A stretch of 64,000 nt of DNA from Pseudomonas sp. RIT-562 (GTDB lineage Bacteria; Pseudomonadota; Gammaproteobacteria; Pseudomonadales; Pseudomonadaceae), in the NCBI RefSeq assembly GCF_026241895.1, contig NZ_JAPJIV010000006.1, positions 1 to 64,000 on the forward strand, read 5' to 3'. The first letter of the stretch is position 1, and each line of letters starts with the position of its first letter. A program made the translations under genes and the position numbers. Positions 48,232 through 55,609 of this stretch are shown here, one piece after another. The notes below the pieces were generated by a model that did no database searches, was not told the DNA's origin, and saw only the letters and a program-made list of their open reading frames with translations.

Positions 48232-48294
48232 TGCGAGATCCTTTTTCTTGCAACTCAAATCATCCATGTCATGACAGCGGGCTAGTAGCCAGGC

Positions 48295-49125
48295 CTAGAC
48301 GCTCTCTACTGCATTGCCGCCCAGTGGATTGGTGTTTGGGATCTTCGTGTGCTCGGGTTGCGCCAATTGCCGCCATCCGTAAAACGCCAGTGCAACCGCC
48401 AGTGTGCTGAACCAGACAATGACGCCAGCCCAGAACGTATGCGACATGAAGTGCCAACCCTGAACAATTCGCGTAGTACCGTAAATCGTTCCCAGCACCA
48501 GCGACGCATAAAGTGTCGCCTTGGCGTAACGCCATTGATACCGGCGCGCCACGAAGTACAAGGCGAGCATGGTAAAGCCCCCGGAAGCATGACCACCGGG
48601 CCAGCAACGGCCGGCACCGGCCTCATGCAACAGGTTGAAATTGCGAAACCATTCCTTCTTGTCCTCAATGCCGCCATATAGCGTGGTTTCTACCGGGCAA
48701 TAAATGCTGGTATGGCTCTTGAAAAAGTGAATCATCCCAGTCGTTACCGCGAAGGCAACGACGATGAACAGAAAGTCACGCCGATGCTGGGTGGTAAATC
48801 GCAAAATTGGCGCGATACGCAATGCTTCCAGCCTGCGGATCAGCCCGCCATGGCCTTCAGGTTTGAGCAGTGGCCAAATAAATGAAAGTGCCGAGCCAAT
48901 CAGCGCTAGTTCACCCGTCCAGTTTGGGATGATTCGCGGCCAGCGGTGGGTGAGATTCTCGAAGAAACGATCATGGGCAAATGGAAATGTGCCTGCTGGA
49001 TAGTACAGCCAGTTACTGATCGTCTGGTCCAGCGAAGTGAGGTCAAAAATTATAAAAATCGCCAGACCGAAAACCAGCGGCAACCCCAGGTGCCAGGCGA
49101 AAAATCTCGTTTTTCCCGTTTCCAC
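48295..49125 (-). CDS. PAP2-family membrane phosphatase/phosphotransferase (lipid A related)
   Basis: This 276-aa protein has six hydrophobic segments. PAP2 motifs are seen: K136SHTSIYCP (motif 1 variant), PGGHAS at 176-181 (motif 2, His179) and R219-x5-His225 (motif 3). The acidic residue that normally follows in motif 3 is not visible in HFMSHTFWAG. It would act on the periplasmic face on undecaprenyl- or lipid-A-phosphates. The neighbour eptA suggests lipid A 1- or 4'-phosphate chemistry; this is inference. Confidence 0.85.
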   Translation of the reverse strand: METGKTRFFAWHLGLPLVFGLAIFIIFDLTSLDQTISNWLYYPAGTFPFAHDRFFENLTHRWPRIIPNWTGELALIGSALSFIWPLLKPEGHGGLIRRLEALRIAPILRFTTQHRRDFLFIVVAFAVTTGMIHFFKSHTSIYCPVETTLYGGIEDKKEWFRNFNLLHEAGAGRCWPGGHASGGFTMLALYFVARRYQWRYAKATLYASLVLGTIYGTTRIVQGWHFMSHTFWAGVIVWFSTLAVALAFYGWRQLAQPEHTKIPNTNPLGGNAVESV

Positions 49126-49298
49126 TCGCTATTTCCCGAACAATTATCGCCAAAGACAGCGGCCATGATGGCCACCGGGATGAAGTTAACTGAGCAAACC
49201 TCAATTTGTAGTGAAATCATTGTCAAAAACTTGCTGATCGACTCAATGGACCATTCGCTGGAGGGTTCCCCACCTGGGTGAACCTGCCCAGCGCATTA

Positions 49299-50948
49299 TC
49301 AGTTACCAGACAACAGCCTGTTATCCGCTAACGTCCTGCACTGCGCAAACATATCAAGTGAAGAGTTGTACACCAGGGTGTTGACCTGCAGTAAACCCAA
49401 CATCGAATGAAACAGGTTGTCTTGACTCAACGGCCTGTTGGTACTCTTCTGCAGGCAGTCGGTATCGAGATTGAACGCCTGTTTATAGCTGTCAGAAAAC
49501 CAGGTCAGCAGGGGTACATGAGTCTGCTGGTCAGGGGCGAGCAAGTAGGGTGTGCCGTGCAGGAACAGATTGTATTCGCCTAATGACTCACCATGATCGG
49601 ACAGGTAGATCATCGCAGTGTCGACTTTGTCCTGATTGGCTCGCAATATATCGATAAGGCTGGCCAATACATGGTCGGTATACAACAGCGTATTGTCATA
49701 CCCATTGATAATGCTTTCCATAGTGCAATTATCAAGGGCATTGCTCTCGCAGACCGGAGTGAATTTCTCAAAGGCTTTTGGGTAACGCTTGAAGTATTCC
49801 GGGCCATGACTGCCCATCTGATGCAATACCAGCACGGTGTCTTTGTCCAGGTGGTCGATATAGTTCTGTAGACCTTTAAGCAGAATTTCATCCCGGCATT
49901 CATTTTTTGCGCACAATTGAGCGTCGACTGAGTGACTGATATCTTCGAAATTCACCCGATCGCAGGTTCCCTTGCATCCGGATTGGTTGTCCCGCCAGAC
50001 GACGTTCAAACCCGCACGATTGAGGATATCGAGCACACCCTCCTGGGTTTTAGCGGTGGAGGCTTTGTAATCCTTGCGGTTCATATTGGAAAACATGCAG
50101 GGTACCGAGACGGCTGTCTCGGTGCCGCAGGAGGAGAAATCGGTGAATGCGATCAGCCCCTGTTCCTTCTGTAATTGCGGCGTGGTATCGCGTTTGTAGC
50201 CCAAAATGCCAAAGTTCTCGGCCCGTGCGCTTTCTCCCACCACCAGCACCGTCAGGGTTTTGCGGGTTCGTTGCGCCCATTGACTGCTCAGTACGGCGTC
50301 CTCACCGATCTTTTTGAAGGGTTTTTGAGCGGTGGCAAACTGCTCGCGCAGATAACTAACCGACGCGCCGATGTAATTGCTGGGCACCACCATCAACCGC
50401 AGCTCATGGTGGTTGCGAAACAGCGAGGACAAACCCTGATAGTTGAAGAGGGCGACGACGCCGAAAATAACCGCACAGCCTGCACAGACCAACGCTTTAC
50501 TGATTAACTCTCGATGCCAGCGTCGGTAGTGGAGGGGGGTCAACCACAGCAGCAGTGACGGCAAGACACCCAGCAGCAAGATATAAAAAAACAGCTTTGC
50601 AGAAAGCAAGCCCCCGACTTCAGTTGCATTCGTTTCAGCAAAATTTCGAAGCATGCCTGTGTCGATTAAAACACCGTATCGGCTCATGAAGTAAGCAACG
50701 CCCGCACTGACCATAAACAAAATTGTTAATACGGGTTTTAAAACGTTATTAAAGGCGAGCACATTGAGGGTGATATTAAATAAACAAAATATCATGATGC
50801 CGAACGCGGGAAGCAGCAATAAGCTCGATTGATTATCTTCGACAATGTTGAACAGATGCTGCCACAGAACGGAGTTAAACATTAGCAACAAGAAGGCGCT
50901 GGCGATTGCGATCACAAATTCCGCGCGAGCGGCCTTTATTCTAAACAT
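49299..50948 (-). CDS. eptA: Phosphoethanolamine-lipid A transferase
   Basis: This 549-aa enzyme has five N-terminal membrane helices (up to about 170) and a periplasmic alkaline-phosphatase-like domain. Catalytic features are Glu239 (VVGESARAENF) and the phosphoacceptor Thr278 in SCGTETAVSVPCMFS. Several Cys pairs are present, as in EptA/MCR enzymes, together with YLSDHGESLGE for zinc. It adds phosphoethanolamine to lipid A phosphates and so lowers binding of cationic peptides such as polymyxin. The 173-bp gap before the PAP2 gene contains only a GTCAAAAAC motif related to the ColR box core. Confidence 0.93.
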   Translation of the reverse strand: MFRIKAARAEFVIAIASAFLLLMFNSVLWQHLFNIVEDNQSSLLLLPAFGIMIFCLFNITLNVLAFNNVLKPVLTILFMVSAGVAYFMSRYGVLIDTGMLRNFAETNATEVGGLLSAKLFFYILLLGVLPSLLLWLTPLHYRRWHRELISKALVCAGCAVIFGVVALFNYQGLSSLFRNHHELRLMVVPSNYIGASVSYLREQFATAQKPFKKIGEDAVLSSQWAQRTRKTLTVLVVGESARAENFGILGYKRDTTPQLQKEQGLIAFTDFSSCGTETAVSVPCMFSNMNRKDYKASTAKTQEGVLDILNRAGLNVVWRDNQSGCKGTCDRVNFEDISHSVDAQLCAKNECRDEILLKGLQNYIDHLDKDTVLVLHQMGSHGPEYFKRYPKAFEKFTPVCESNALDNCTMESIINGYDNTLLYTDHVLASLIDILRANQDKVDTAMIYLSDHGESLGEYNLFLHGTPYLLAPDQQTHVPLLTWFSDSYKQAFNLDTDCLQKSTNRPLSQDNLFHSMLGLLQVNTLVYNSSLDMFAQCRTLADNRLLSGN

Positions 50949-51132
50949 GGAAAATCCGCTTTAAAAATTGAGGTGCGGCGAGCTACGGGAGTAGGCCGGC
51001 GTGCTGGATAAAGCGAACTCTAGGTGCGCAATGATCAATTTTATGTGAAAGAAATGCCAAGGAAAGGTCGGCTAAATGTGATGTTCACTTCACATAACGT
51101 TACTGGGACGCATCGTCCGCTGTCGACTTCCC

Positions 51133-51148
51133 TCAACTATTTTTTGAC
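51133..51148 (+). promoter_or_regulatory. ColR-box-like site between eptA and the Ais-like gene
   Basis: TCAACTATTTTTTGAC fits, at every constrained position, the ColR consensus reported for P. putida as I recall it: YY-N-A-S-NN-Y-TTTTT-S-AC. It lies in the 306-bp divergent gap 50949-51254, about 107 bases upstream of the histidine-phosphatase gene. ColRS is known to control LPS-modifying genes of this kind. Also in the gap is an inverted repeat, ATGTGA-N8-TCACAT (51076-51095), of unknown meaning. Confidence 0.5.
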
Positions 51149-51254
51149 ATTTCATTCACTAACTAGCCACAGGACTAATCGTACTGTGGGGATATGAGAC
51201 GCTAATGACCTCGCCGGCAATTTTTAATCAGCTTTTTAGCTACGGAGCAATCGT

Positions 51255-51950
51255 GTGGCTCGCGCACAATATCCAATGTCGATTTCAACGAGTAAAGCCT
51301 CGCGCACGCCAGGTTTTAGCAGGACTGTCCTTAAAAGGTTAATGTTGTCTGGCTTGCTACTGGCCTTGTCGACAGTGCTCGCCTGGTTATTGACCGCCAC
51401 GCGTGTGATCGATTTGGGCGAAGCTGACACTGTTACCCAGTCAAAACTGTCTGCTGAATGGGAACGAGGAAACCTGGTGCTTATGATCAGGCATGCTGAA
51501 CGCTGCGACCGTTCCACCAACCCGTGCCTGGGCAGTGCTGATGGGATCACCTTCAATGGCAGTCAGACAGCGACGGCCGTCGGTGTCGGTTTACAGCGTC
51601 TGGGGCTGCAGCAGGCCCAACTCATTGCCAGTCCATTAACCCGCACCAGACAGACCGCAGAATTTATCTTGGGTCAGGTAGTACCTACTCAAAGTTGGGT
51701 AGAGGACTGCAACAGTGGATTCAAGGATGCCGTGCTAGCGCACAAGAAGGCGCATGAAAACCTGGTGCTGATCACCCACAGCGGCTGTATCGATCAATTC
51801 CAACGCAAGCTGGGCGTGCGCGCAGGGCAACGTGACAGCGCCTACACGCAAGCTTTTTTCGTCAAAGTAGACGGCAAGCAAGCGCCTCGCATTCTCGGTT
51901 CGCTGGATGCGATGGACTGGGGCAAACTGCCAGACCTGCAGTCACGTTAG
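51255..51950 (+). CDS. Ais-like histidine phosphatase (LPS core-related)
   Basis: This 231-aa protein has an N-terminal membrane anchor (about 26-46) and a histidine-phosphatase domain. The phosphoacceptor is His80 in MIRHAERCD, followed by SPLTRTRQTAE and the second His in ITHSGC. Ais/PmrG enzymes remove a heptose phosphate from the LPS core in Salmonella and are co-regulated with lipid A modification. GTG 51255 has GGAG seven bases upstream; ATG 51276 is the alternative. It is divergent from eptA. Confidence 0.87.
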   Translation: MARAQYPMSISTSKASRTPGFSRTVLKRLMLSGLLLALSTVLAWLLTATRVIDLGEADTVTQSKLSAEWERGNLVLMIRHAERCDRSTNPCLGSADGITFNGSQTATAVGVGLQRLGLQQAQLIASPLTRTRQTAEFILGQVVPTQSWVEDCNSGFKDAVLAHKKAHENLVLITHSGCIDQFQRKLGVRAGQRDSAYTQAFFVKVDGKQAPRILGSLDAMDWGKLPDLQSR

Positions 51951-52624
51951 CCAGCAGGGTGAAAGTCCGAGATTGAGGGTGATCTGGGGAGCGGTAAAAT
52001 ATAATTCAACTAAAGAGACATTTAGTATAGTTAAATCCTACCGCATCTCGCTCACCTAATAGAGCAGGTCTTTCATCTCTTTATAAGTAGGAGCGCCAGT
52101 GTGTGCTTGGAGTGTTTAGTCCAGCAAAGGATTTTGAGCACGTTTATCGTTAGAACCTTGGCTACAGCACCTCAGCAATCGATAACAGTGGAACTATCCA
52201 ATCGGCTATGGCGAATGGTCGAAACTCAGTCACGCCAAATCACGCGAAATATCAATTGCGCCGACAAACCATATGCTTCAACCAACACACTGAGCCAACC
52301 GCAGGATCATTTGAACGCAGCAAGCACAGCCCAAACACAAATCACCGTAGGAGCTGCCGAAGGCTGCGATTTTCTGATCTTGATTCACCAAACCAGAGGC
52401 ACCAGACCGAACCATCGCAGACTGCGAAATACATCGGCTACCAAATCAACGTCATCGAATCACCGAGAGGCGAACACAAACACAGCTGTGCGATCATCAC
52501 CAACGCAGACCAACCAGACCCCAGGCAATAGAACAAGCCCAAGGCTCAGACCATCAAGTGGCCGCCAACTGGGAAAGGACCACCTCAAAATCTGCGTGCA
52601 ACCGGGCTAACCGCGCATTCCATC
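51951..52624. other. Gene-poor region left of dif
   Basis: About 670 bases without a convincing gene. One 169-codon frame (52101-52610) is open but has low-complexity Ser/Thr/Gln/Asn composition and no homology that I recognise. The DNA is A+C rich on the plus strand. It includes a half palindrome at 52347-52386 (GTAGGAGCTGCCGAAGGCTG followed by CGATTTTCTGATCTTGATT), a common Pseudomonas repeat fragment. A near-palindrome, AACTAAA...TTTAGT, occurs around 52010-52027. Confidence 0.6.
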
Positions 52625-52652
52625 ATTACGCATAATGTATATTATGTTAAAC
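52625..52652. other. dif: dif site (XerC/XerD chromosome dimer resolution)
   Basis: ATTACGCATAA-TGTATA-TTATGTTAAAC matches the E. coli dif (GGTGCGCATAA-TGTATA-TTATGTTAAAT) at 24 of 28 positions. The 6-bp crossover centre, the inner XerC arm CGCATAA and the XerD arm TTATGTTAAA are intact. XerCD recombines here, under FtsK control, to resolve chromosome dimers. All KOPS-like GGGNAGGG octamers found by eye point towards it from both sides. It marks the replication terminus region. Confidence 0.93.
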
Positions 52653-52857
52653 TAGGTGTCAGGACGGCACTTCCCCAAAGGTCTGTGAAGCACGCCGAAC
52701 TAAATCTCCGAAATCCTTGCAACTGAAATTCCAAATTGGTGATGGGTTTTCCATTTTGCATATTCCGTACGCGGTCATTTTGTAGGTTCCAAGAGTGCCG
52801 GGAATTAATAATCATTTTTCGGCGCCGTCGTTCTTTGGGTTTGGCGAGGCTCCTGTA

Positions 52858-53454
52858 CTAGCCATGCGTGACACCTACTGTTTCGTCCCGTGCGGCTAAA
52901 ATCACGCTGTTGACCTCAGTGGACAGGAGGTCTTGTGGACGTTTGCCTCCAAGGAACGCGTTAGGCGAGATAAACCAGAATGAAACTCCCCAACCATTTT
53001 TCATGGGGTAAAGAATTGATAATATATCCTTGAGGGCAGGAATTGGGCTGGCCCCGCCTTCCGCCGGGAACGCGTAAACTGGAAAAGACTTGAAGTCCCC
53101 GTGTTCGATCGAGAAAATTCGGCGGTCCGCTTCCCACTCCTTGAGTGCGGCGCTCATGAGTTGAACGTGGATGCCTAGATGATCAGCCAAATCCTGAGCC
53201 AGAAGGAAGTCTCCGCTGGAGAGGATATGAGATCTGGCGAGGTCGAACATTTTGCGTTCTCTTTCTTCGATCGTCCGGCGCTTGTCATCTGTGCGTGTAA
53301 GCCCGGCCTCCGGCGCTGAATACCAGTCTGGGTTATCATCTAGTACTGGTTTACCCGAACGACTAGAGCTTTCGGCACGAAGGAGCGCCTGGCCCGAGAC
53401 ATCTTTAACGCCTTTACCAGGTTTCCGTGTCACGAATCTCCTGCCGGTTGCCAT
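52858..53454 (-). CDS. Unknown protein with ParS/MbcA-like C-terminal domain
   Basis: The protein is 198 aa. Residues 1-60 are basic and probably disordered. The middle (about 65-125) has an HTH-like helical unit (LLAQDLADHLGIHVQLMSAALKEW). The C-terminus contains FISPNAFLGGKRPQDLLSTE, close to the toxin-binding signature of Xre/MbcA/ParS antitoxins (PNPxLGGxxPxxLL). No RES-type toxin gene is adjacent. GGGAG lies six bases before ATG 53454. It is lower in G+C than the core genes. Function unknown; it may be an antitoxin-like regulator or an orphan. Confidence 0.72.
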   Translation of the reverse strand: MATGRRFVTRKPGKGVKDVSGQALLRAESSSRSGKPVLDDNPDWYSAPEAGLTRTDDKRRTIEERERKMFDLARSHILSSGDFLLAQDLADHLGIHVQLMSAALKEWEADRRIFSIEHGDFKSFPVYAFPAEGGASPIPALKDILSILYPMKNGWGVSFWFISPNAFLGGKRPQDLLSTEVNSVILAARDETVGVTHG

Positions 53455-53670
53455 TAAATTCTCCCACTACGTGAAGCGCACTGTTGCTCAACACGGCACT
53501 GTATCTAGAAACTGTTTGCGATCTTTTTTGATCAAAACGAGTCGATGTGCTGCGCCTCGAGCATGAACTTAGCTCTCAAAAACCAATTGCACGTGTTGAG
53601 TTTTCGCCTTCGTTTGATGACTGCTTTCTCATGCACACCGCAGGTCGCGATCGCAGATAAATGCCGGCAA

Positions 53671-54198
53671 TTACTCAGGGGGCTCTTCATCGTCGGGTAG
53701 ATTGACCGCGTTGACCATACGAGTAATGACTATAGACAGCCAGGTTTGATGAGCATCAAGTTCTGTGTCGACGTCACCCCTCGCGTTGGACGTTTCGTAG
53801 AGTGATCTCCAGTCGAGGATATCTGTTGGCTCGACCTTAGCGTTGTCTCGGAAAACAGCTTTTGAAGCAAGCCGATATGCGTATGTATCCATGCAAGCCT
53901 CTCCCCTTCTCTTGAGCTTGACCCTGGCAAAATCAAACACATTTTCAGCGGTCCATCTTGCAGAGCCGTTAAGTGCTGGCGGAATCGCGAGCAGGACTCC
54001 AACAATGGCTTTTTCTGAATCTGGTCGATCCATTTCATTGAAGAGATCGATCAGTTTTTGGCCGGAAAAGCGCTTGATTATCTCCACACCTTGCTCCGGT
54101 TGAGCAATGCTCGCCACTGCTACAATAAGCATAGTTGAGGGGCCATGCTCATTACCGATCCCGGATAACTGACGAGCACTTATCTGTAGTGCGGCCAT
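53671..54198 (-). CDS. Hypothetical protein divergent from an XRE regulator
   Basis: This 175-aa soluble, mainly helical protein belongs to no family I recognise. It has an acidic C-terminus (LPDDEEPPE), several Asp/Arg-rich helices and one Cys. It is transcribed divergently from the XRE gene across 84 bp that contains a perfect palindrome, so it is probably repressed by that regulator. Codon use and G+C are lower than in the core genes. The 216-bp gap to the ParS-like gene shows no feature. Confidence 0.68.
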   Translation of the reverse strand: MAALQISARQLSGIGNEHGPSTMLIVAVASIAQPEQGVEIIKRFSGQKLIDLFNEMDRPDSEKAIVGVLLAIPPALNGSARWTAENVFDFARVKLKRRGEACMDTYAYRLASKAVFRDNAKVEPTDILDWRSLYETSNARGDVDTELDAHQTWLSIVITRMVNAVNLPDDEEPPE

Positions 54199-54219
54199 AA
54201 AAACCTCGTAAAATGAACA

Positions 54220-54240
54220 CTATAGATTGTAGTTCTATAG
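54220..54240. promoter_or_regulatory. Palindromic operator between divergent unknown and XRE genes
   Basis: CTATAGA-TTGTAGT-TCTATAG is a perfect 7-bp inverted repeat with a 7-bp centre. It lies 21 bases upstream of the 175-aa gene and 42 bases upstream of the XRE gene. Size and placement fit an autoregulated XRE repressor operator covering both promoters. Confidence 0.65.
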
Positions 54241-54282
54241 AGCTCAAGAAGGCTTCATTGTTCCTTTTGTGGATAAAGCAAA

Positions 54283-54582
54283 ATGGAGCTGCGGGAAGCG
54301 TTTGCCATTGCATTGCGCAACACACGGATTCGCCAGGGGTTGACTCAAGAAGATTTTGGAATCGTCAGCAGTAGGACATACCTCAGCACCCTAGAGCGAG
54401 GCCTCAAGAACGTCACTCTGGAGAAAGCATCGGAGCTCGCTGGAAGAATGGGCATACATCCGCTTACCCTTCTTTTCCAGAGTTTTTTGCTCCTCGAGCC
54501 TGACGCGGACTTAGACTTGCTGCTTGAGCGTATCCGACAAGAGAGCCTTTCCTTCCCTTCCAATTCCCCGACTCATAGATAG
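54283..54582 (+). CDS. XRE-family (Cro/CI-like) transcriptional regulator
   Basis: This 99-aa protein is essentially one helix-turn-helix domain (about 7-65): LRNTRIRQGLTQEDFG, then SRTYLSTLERGLKNVTLEKASELAGRMG. A short acidic tail follows (EPDADLDLLLERI). It probably binds the palindrome at 54220-54240 and represses its own gene and the divergent gene. Such small regulators are common in genomic islands. The AP2-like gene lies about 105 bases downstream on the same strand. Confidence 0.87.
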   Translation: MELREAFAIALRNTRIRQGLTQEDFGIVSSRTYLSTLERGLKNVTLEKASELAGRMGIHPLTLLFQSFLLLEPDADLDLLLERIRQESLSFPSNSPTHR

Positions 54583-54687
54583 ACTCATAGATAGAAGCCG
54601 TAACCCGAGCTCTGGCAGGCGACGCGAAATTCTACATTGCATACGGACTCGAATTGAAGTTTGTAGCGGCGGTCGAGGCGCATAGGC

Positions 54688-55425
54688 ATGATGGATTCTG
54701 GAAAATTTATTCAAGTCGATCGAGGCGCAGGTGCGCCACGACCCGCTAACCCAAGTGACCAAATTAACAAGCGTCTCCATGCTTTCTTGCTTCTGGCTGA
54801 AAGTCGCTACGCAGATGGTACTGCAGCGCAGATAACGGATGCTGCACCTCCGGTGCATGAGCGGTGTAAGCGGTGGCACGCAGATGACGCGTTCGAGATG
54901 CGGCGCATGAGTCCACTGCAAAATAAGGTAGGTACCGTTACGGGTTACCGCGTCATGATACAACAGGGGCGCGGGCCAAAAGGCGTACGGTACCATTCGT
55001 CATTCCGAGCCTCTCATTTCGACGGATCTCTCGCTGCGGCTCTTCGGCACGCTAAAGCCTGGCGCGATACCACCGAGCTTAAGCTCGGAATAAGACCCGG
55101 CAGCTTGCGCTCCAAAGGCCCTGAACGGCCGTGGTCAGGTGTCTCGCTGATCGTTTCGCACTCCAGTACTGGTCGTTCCTACTGGGGGAGCAATGAAGCT
55201 CCTGGCAAGAAGCGACTGCGCGCTTATATCGGGAGGCGAACCTATGTCGATGCGTACCACGATCTCATACGGCGCATTGCTGAGCGTGACGGCGTTCCCC
55301 TGCCTTGCGAGCTCCCCTCGCCGCCTGCTCCTCGCCGCGAACAAGTCCGCCGGATGATCAAAGCAGGGTTGATCGACACTCCAGAGCCAATTGGCACCAA
55401 AAAGCAGCGCCAAAAATCGTCATAG
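54688..55425 (+). CDS. AP2-like DNA-binding-domain protein, possibly two modules
   Basis: The protein is 245 aa. One module (about 92-142) reads GYRVMIQQG...YHSSFRASHFDGSLAAALRHAKAWRD, the beta-strand plus helix pattern of bacterial AP2 domains. A second, weaker module (about 155-205) has SLIVSHSSTGRSYWG and ends AYHDLIRRIAE. The C-terminus is basic (KKQRQKSS). AP2 domains occur in phage, homing-endonuclease and island proteins and bind DNA. No nuclease motif is visible, so it may be a regulator or accessory factor. ATG 54688 or 54691. Confidence 0.68.
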   Translation: MMDSGKFIQVDRGAGAPRPANPSDQINKRLHAFLLLAESRYADGTAAQITDAAPPVHERCKRWHADDAFEMRRMSPLQNKVGTVTGYRVMIQQGRGPKGVRYHSSFRASHFDGSLAAALRHAKAWRDTTELKLGIRPGSLRSKGPERPWSGVSLIVSHSSTGRSYWGSNEAPGKKRLRAYIGRRTYVDAYHDLIRRIAERDGVPLPCELPSPPAPRREQVRRMIKAGLIDTPEPIGTKKQRQKSS

Positions 55426-55483
55426 CGGATCTTCGAAACCTACTTTGACTGGTGCTTCATCTAAAATCCGGTAGCGTGACGGT

Positions 55484-55499
55484 ATGTCCTTCAGGACAT
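55484..55499 (+). terminator. Short hairpin downstream of the AP2-like gene
   Basis: ATGTCCT-TC-AGGACAT is a perfect 7-bp stem with a 2-base loop, about 60 bases after the AP2-like stop. No T-run follows, so it is a weak terminator candidate. The remaining gap to 55609 contains nothing recognised. Confidence 0.35.
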
Positions 55500-55609
55500 G
55501 CTTAAAATGAAACACACTCCTATCTATGTTCCCCTCAGGTACCTGACTGGCAGCTTCTATTCGGTCACTGATTCGCCGGTTGGAATTTGAATGAGTGTCC
55601 TCTGGATGA

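Noticed and set aside
51076-51095. ATGTGA-N8-TCACAT as a Vfr/CRP site
   Set aside because: Half-sites match, but the spacer between TGTGA and TCACA is 8 rather than the required 6 bases.
52101-52610. A 169-codon open frame left of dif
   Set aside because: Low-complexity Ser/Thr/Asn/Gln composition, includes a known repeat fragment, no ribosome-binding site and no family resemblance.
52642-52815. A 57-codon minus-strand frame overlapping dif, preceded by a 17-codon frame overlapping the ParS-like stop
   Set aside because: The overlaps look like translational coupling, but there is no ribosome-binding site, the product is unrecognised and its stop codon lies inside the XerD arm of dif. Chance is more likely.
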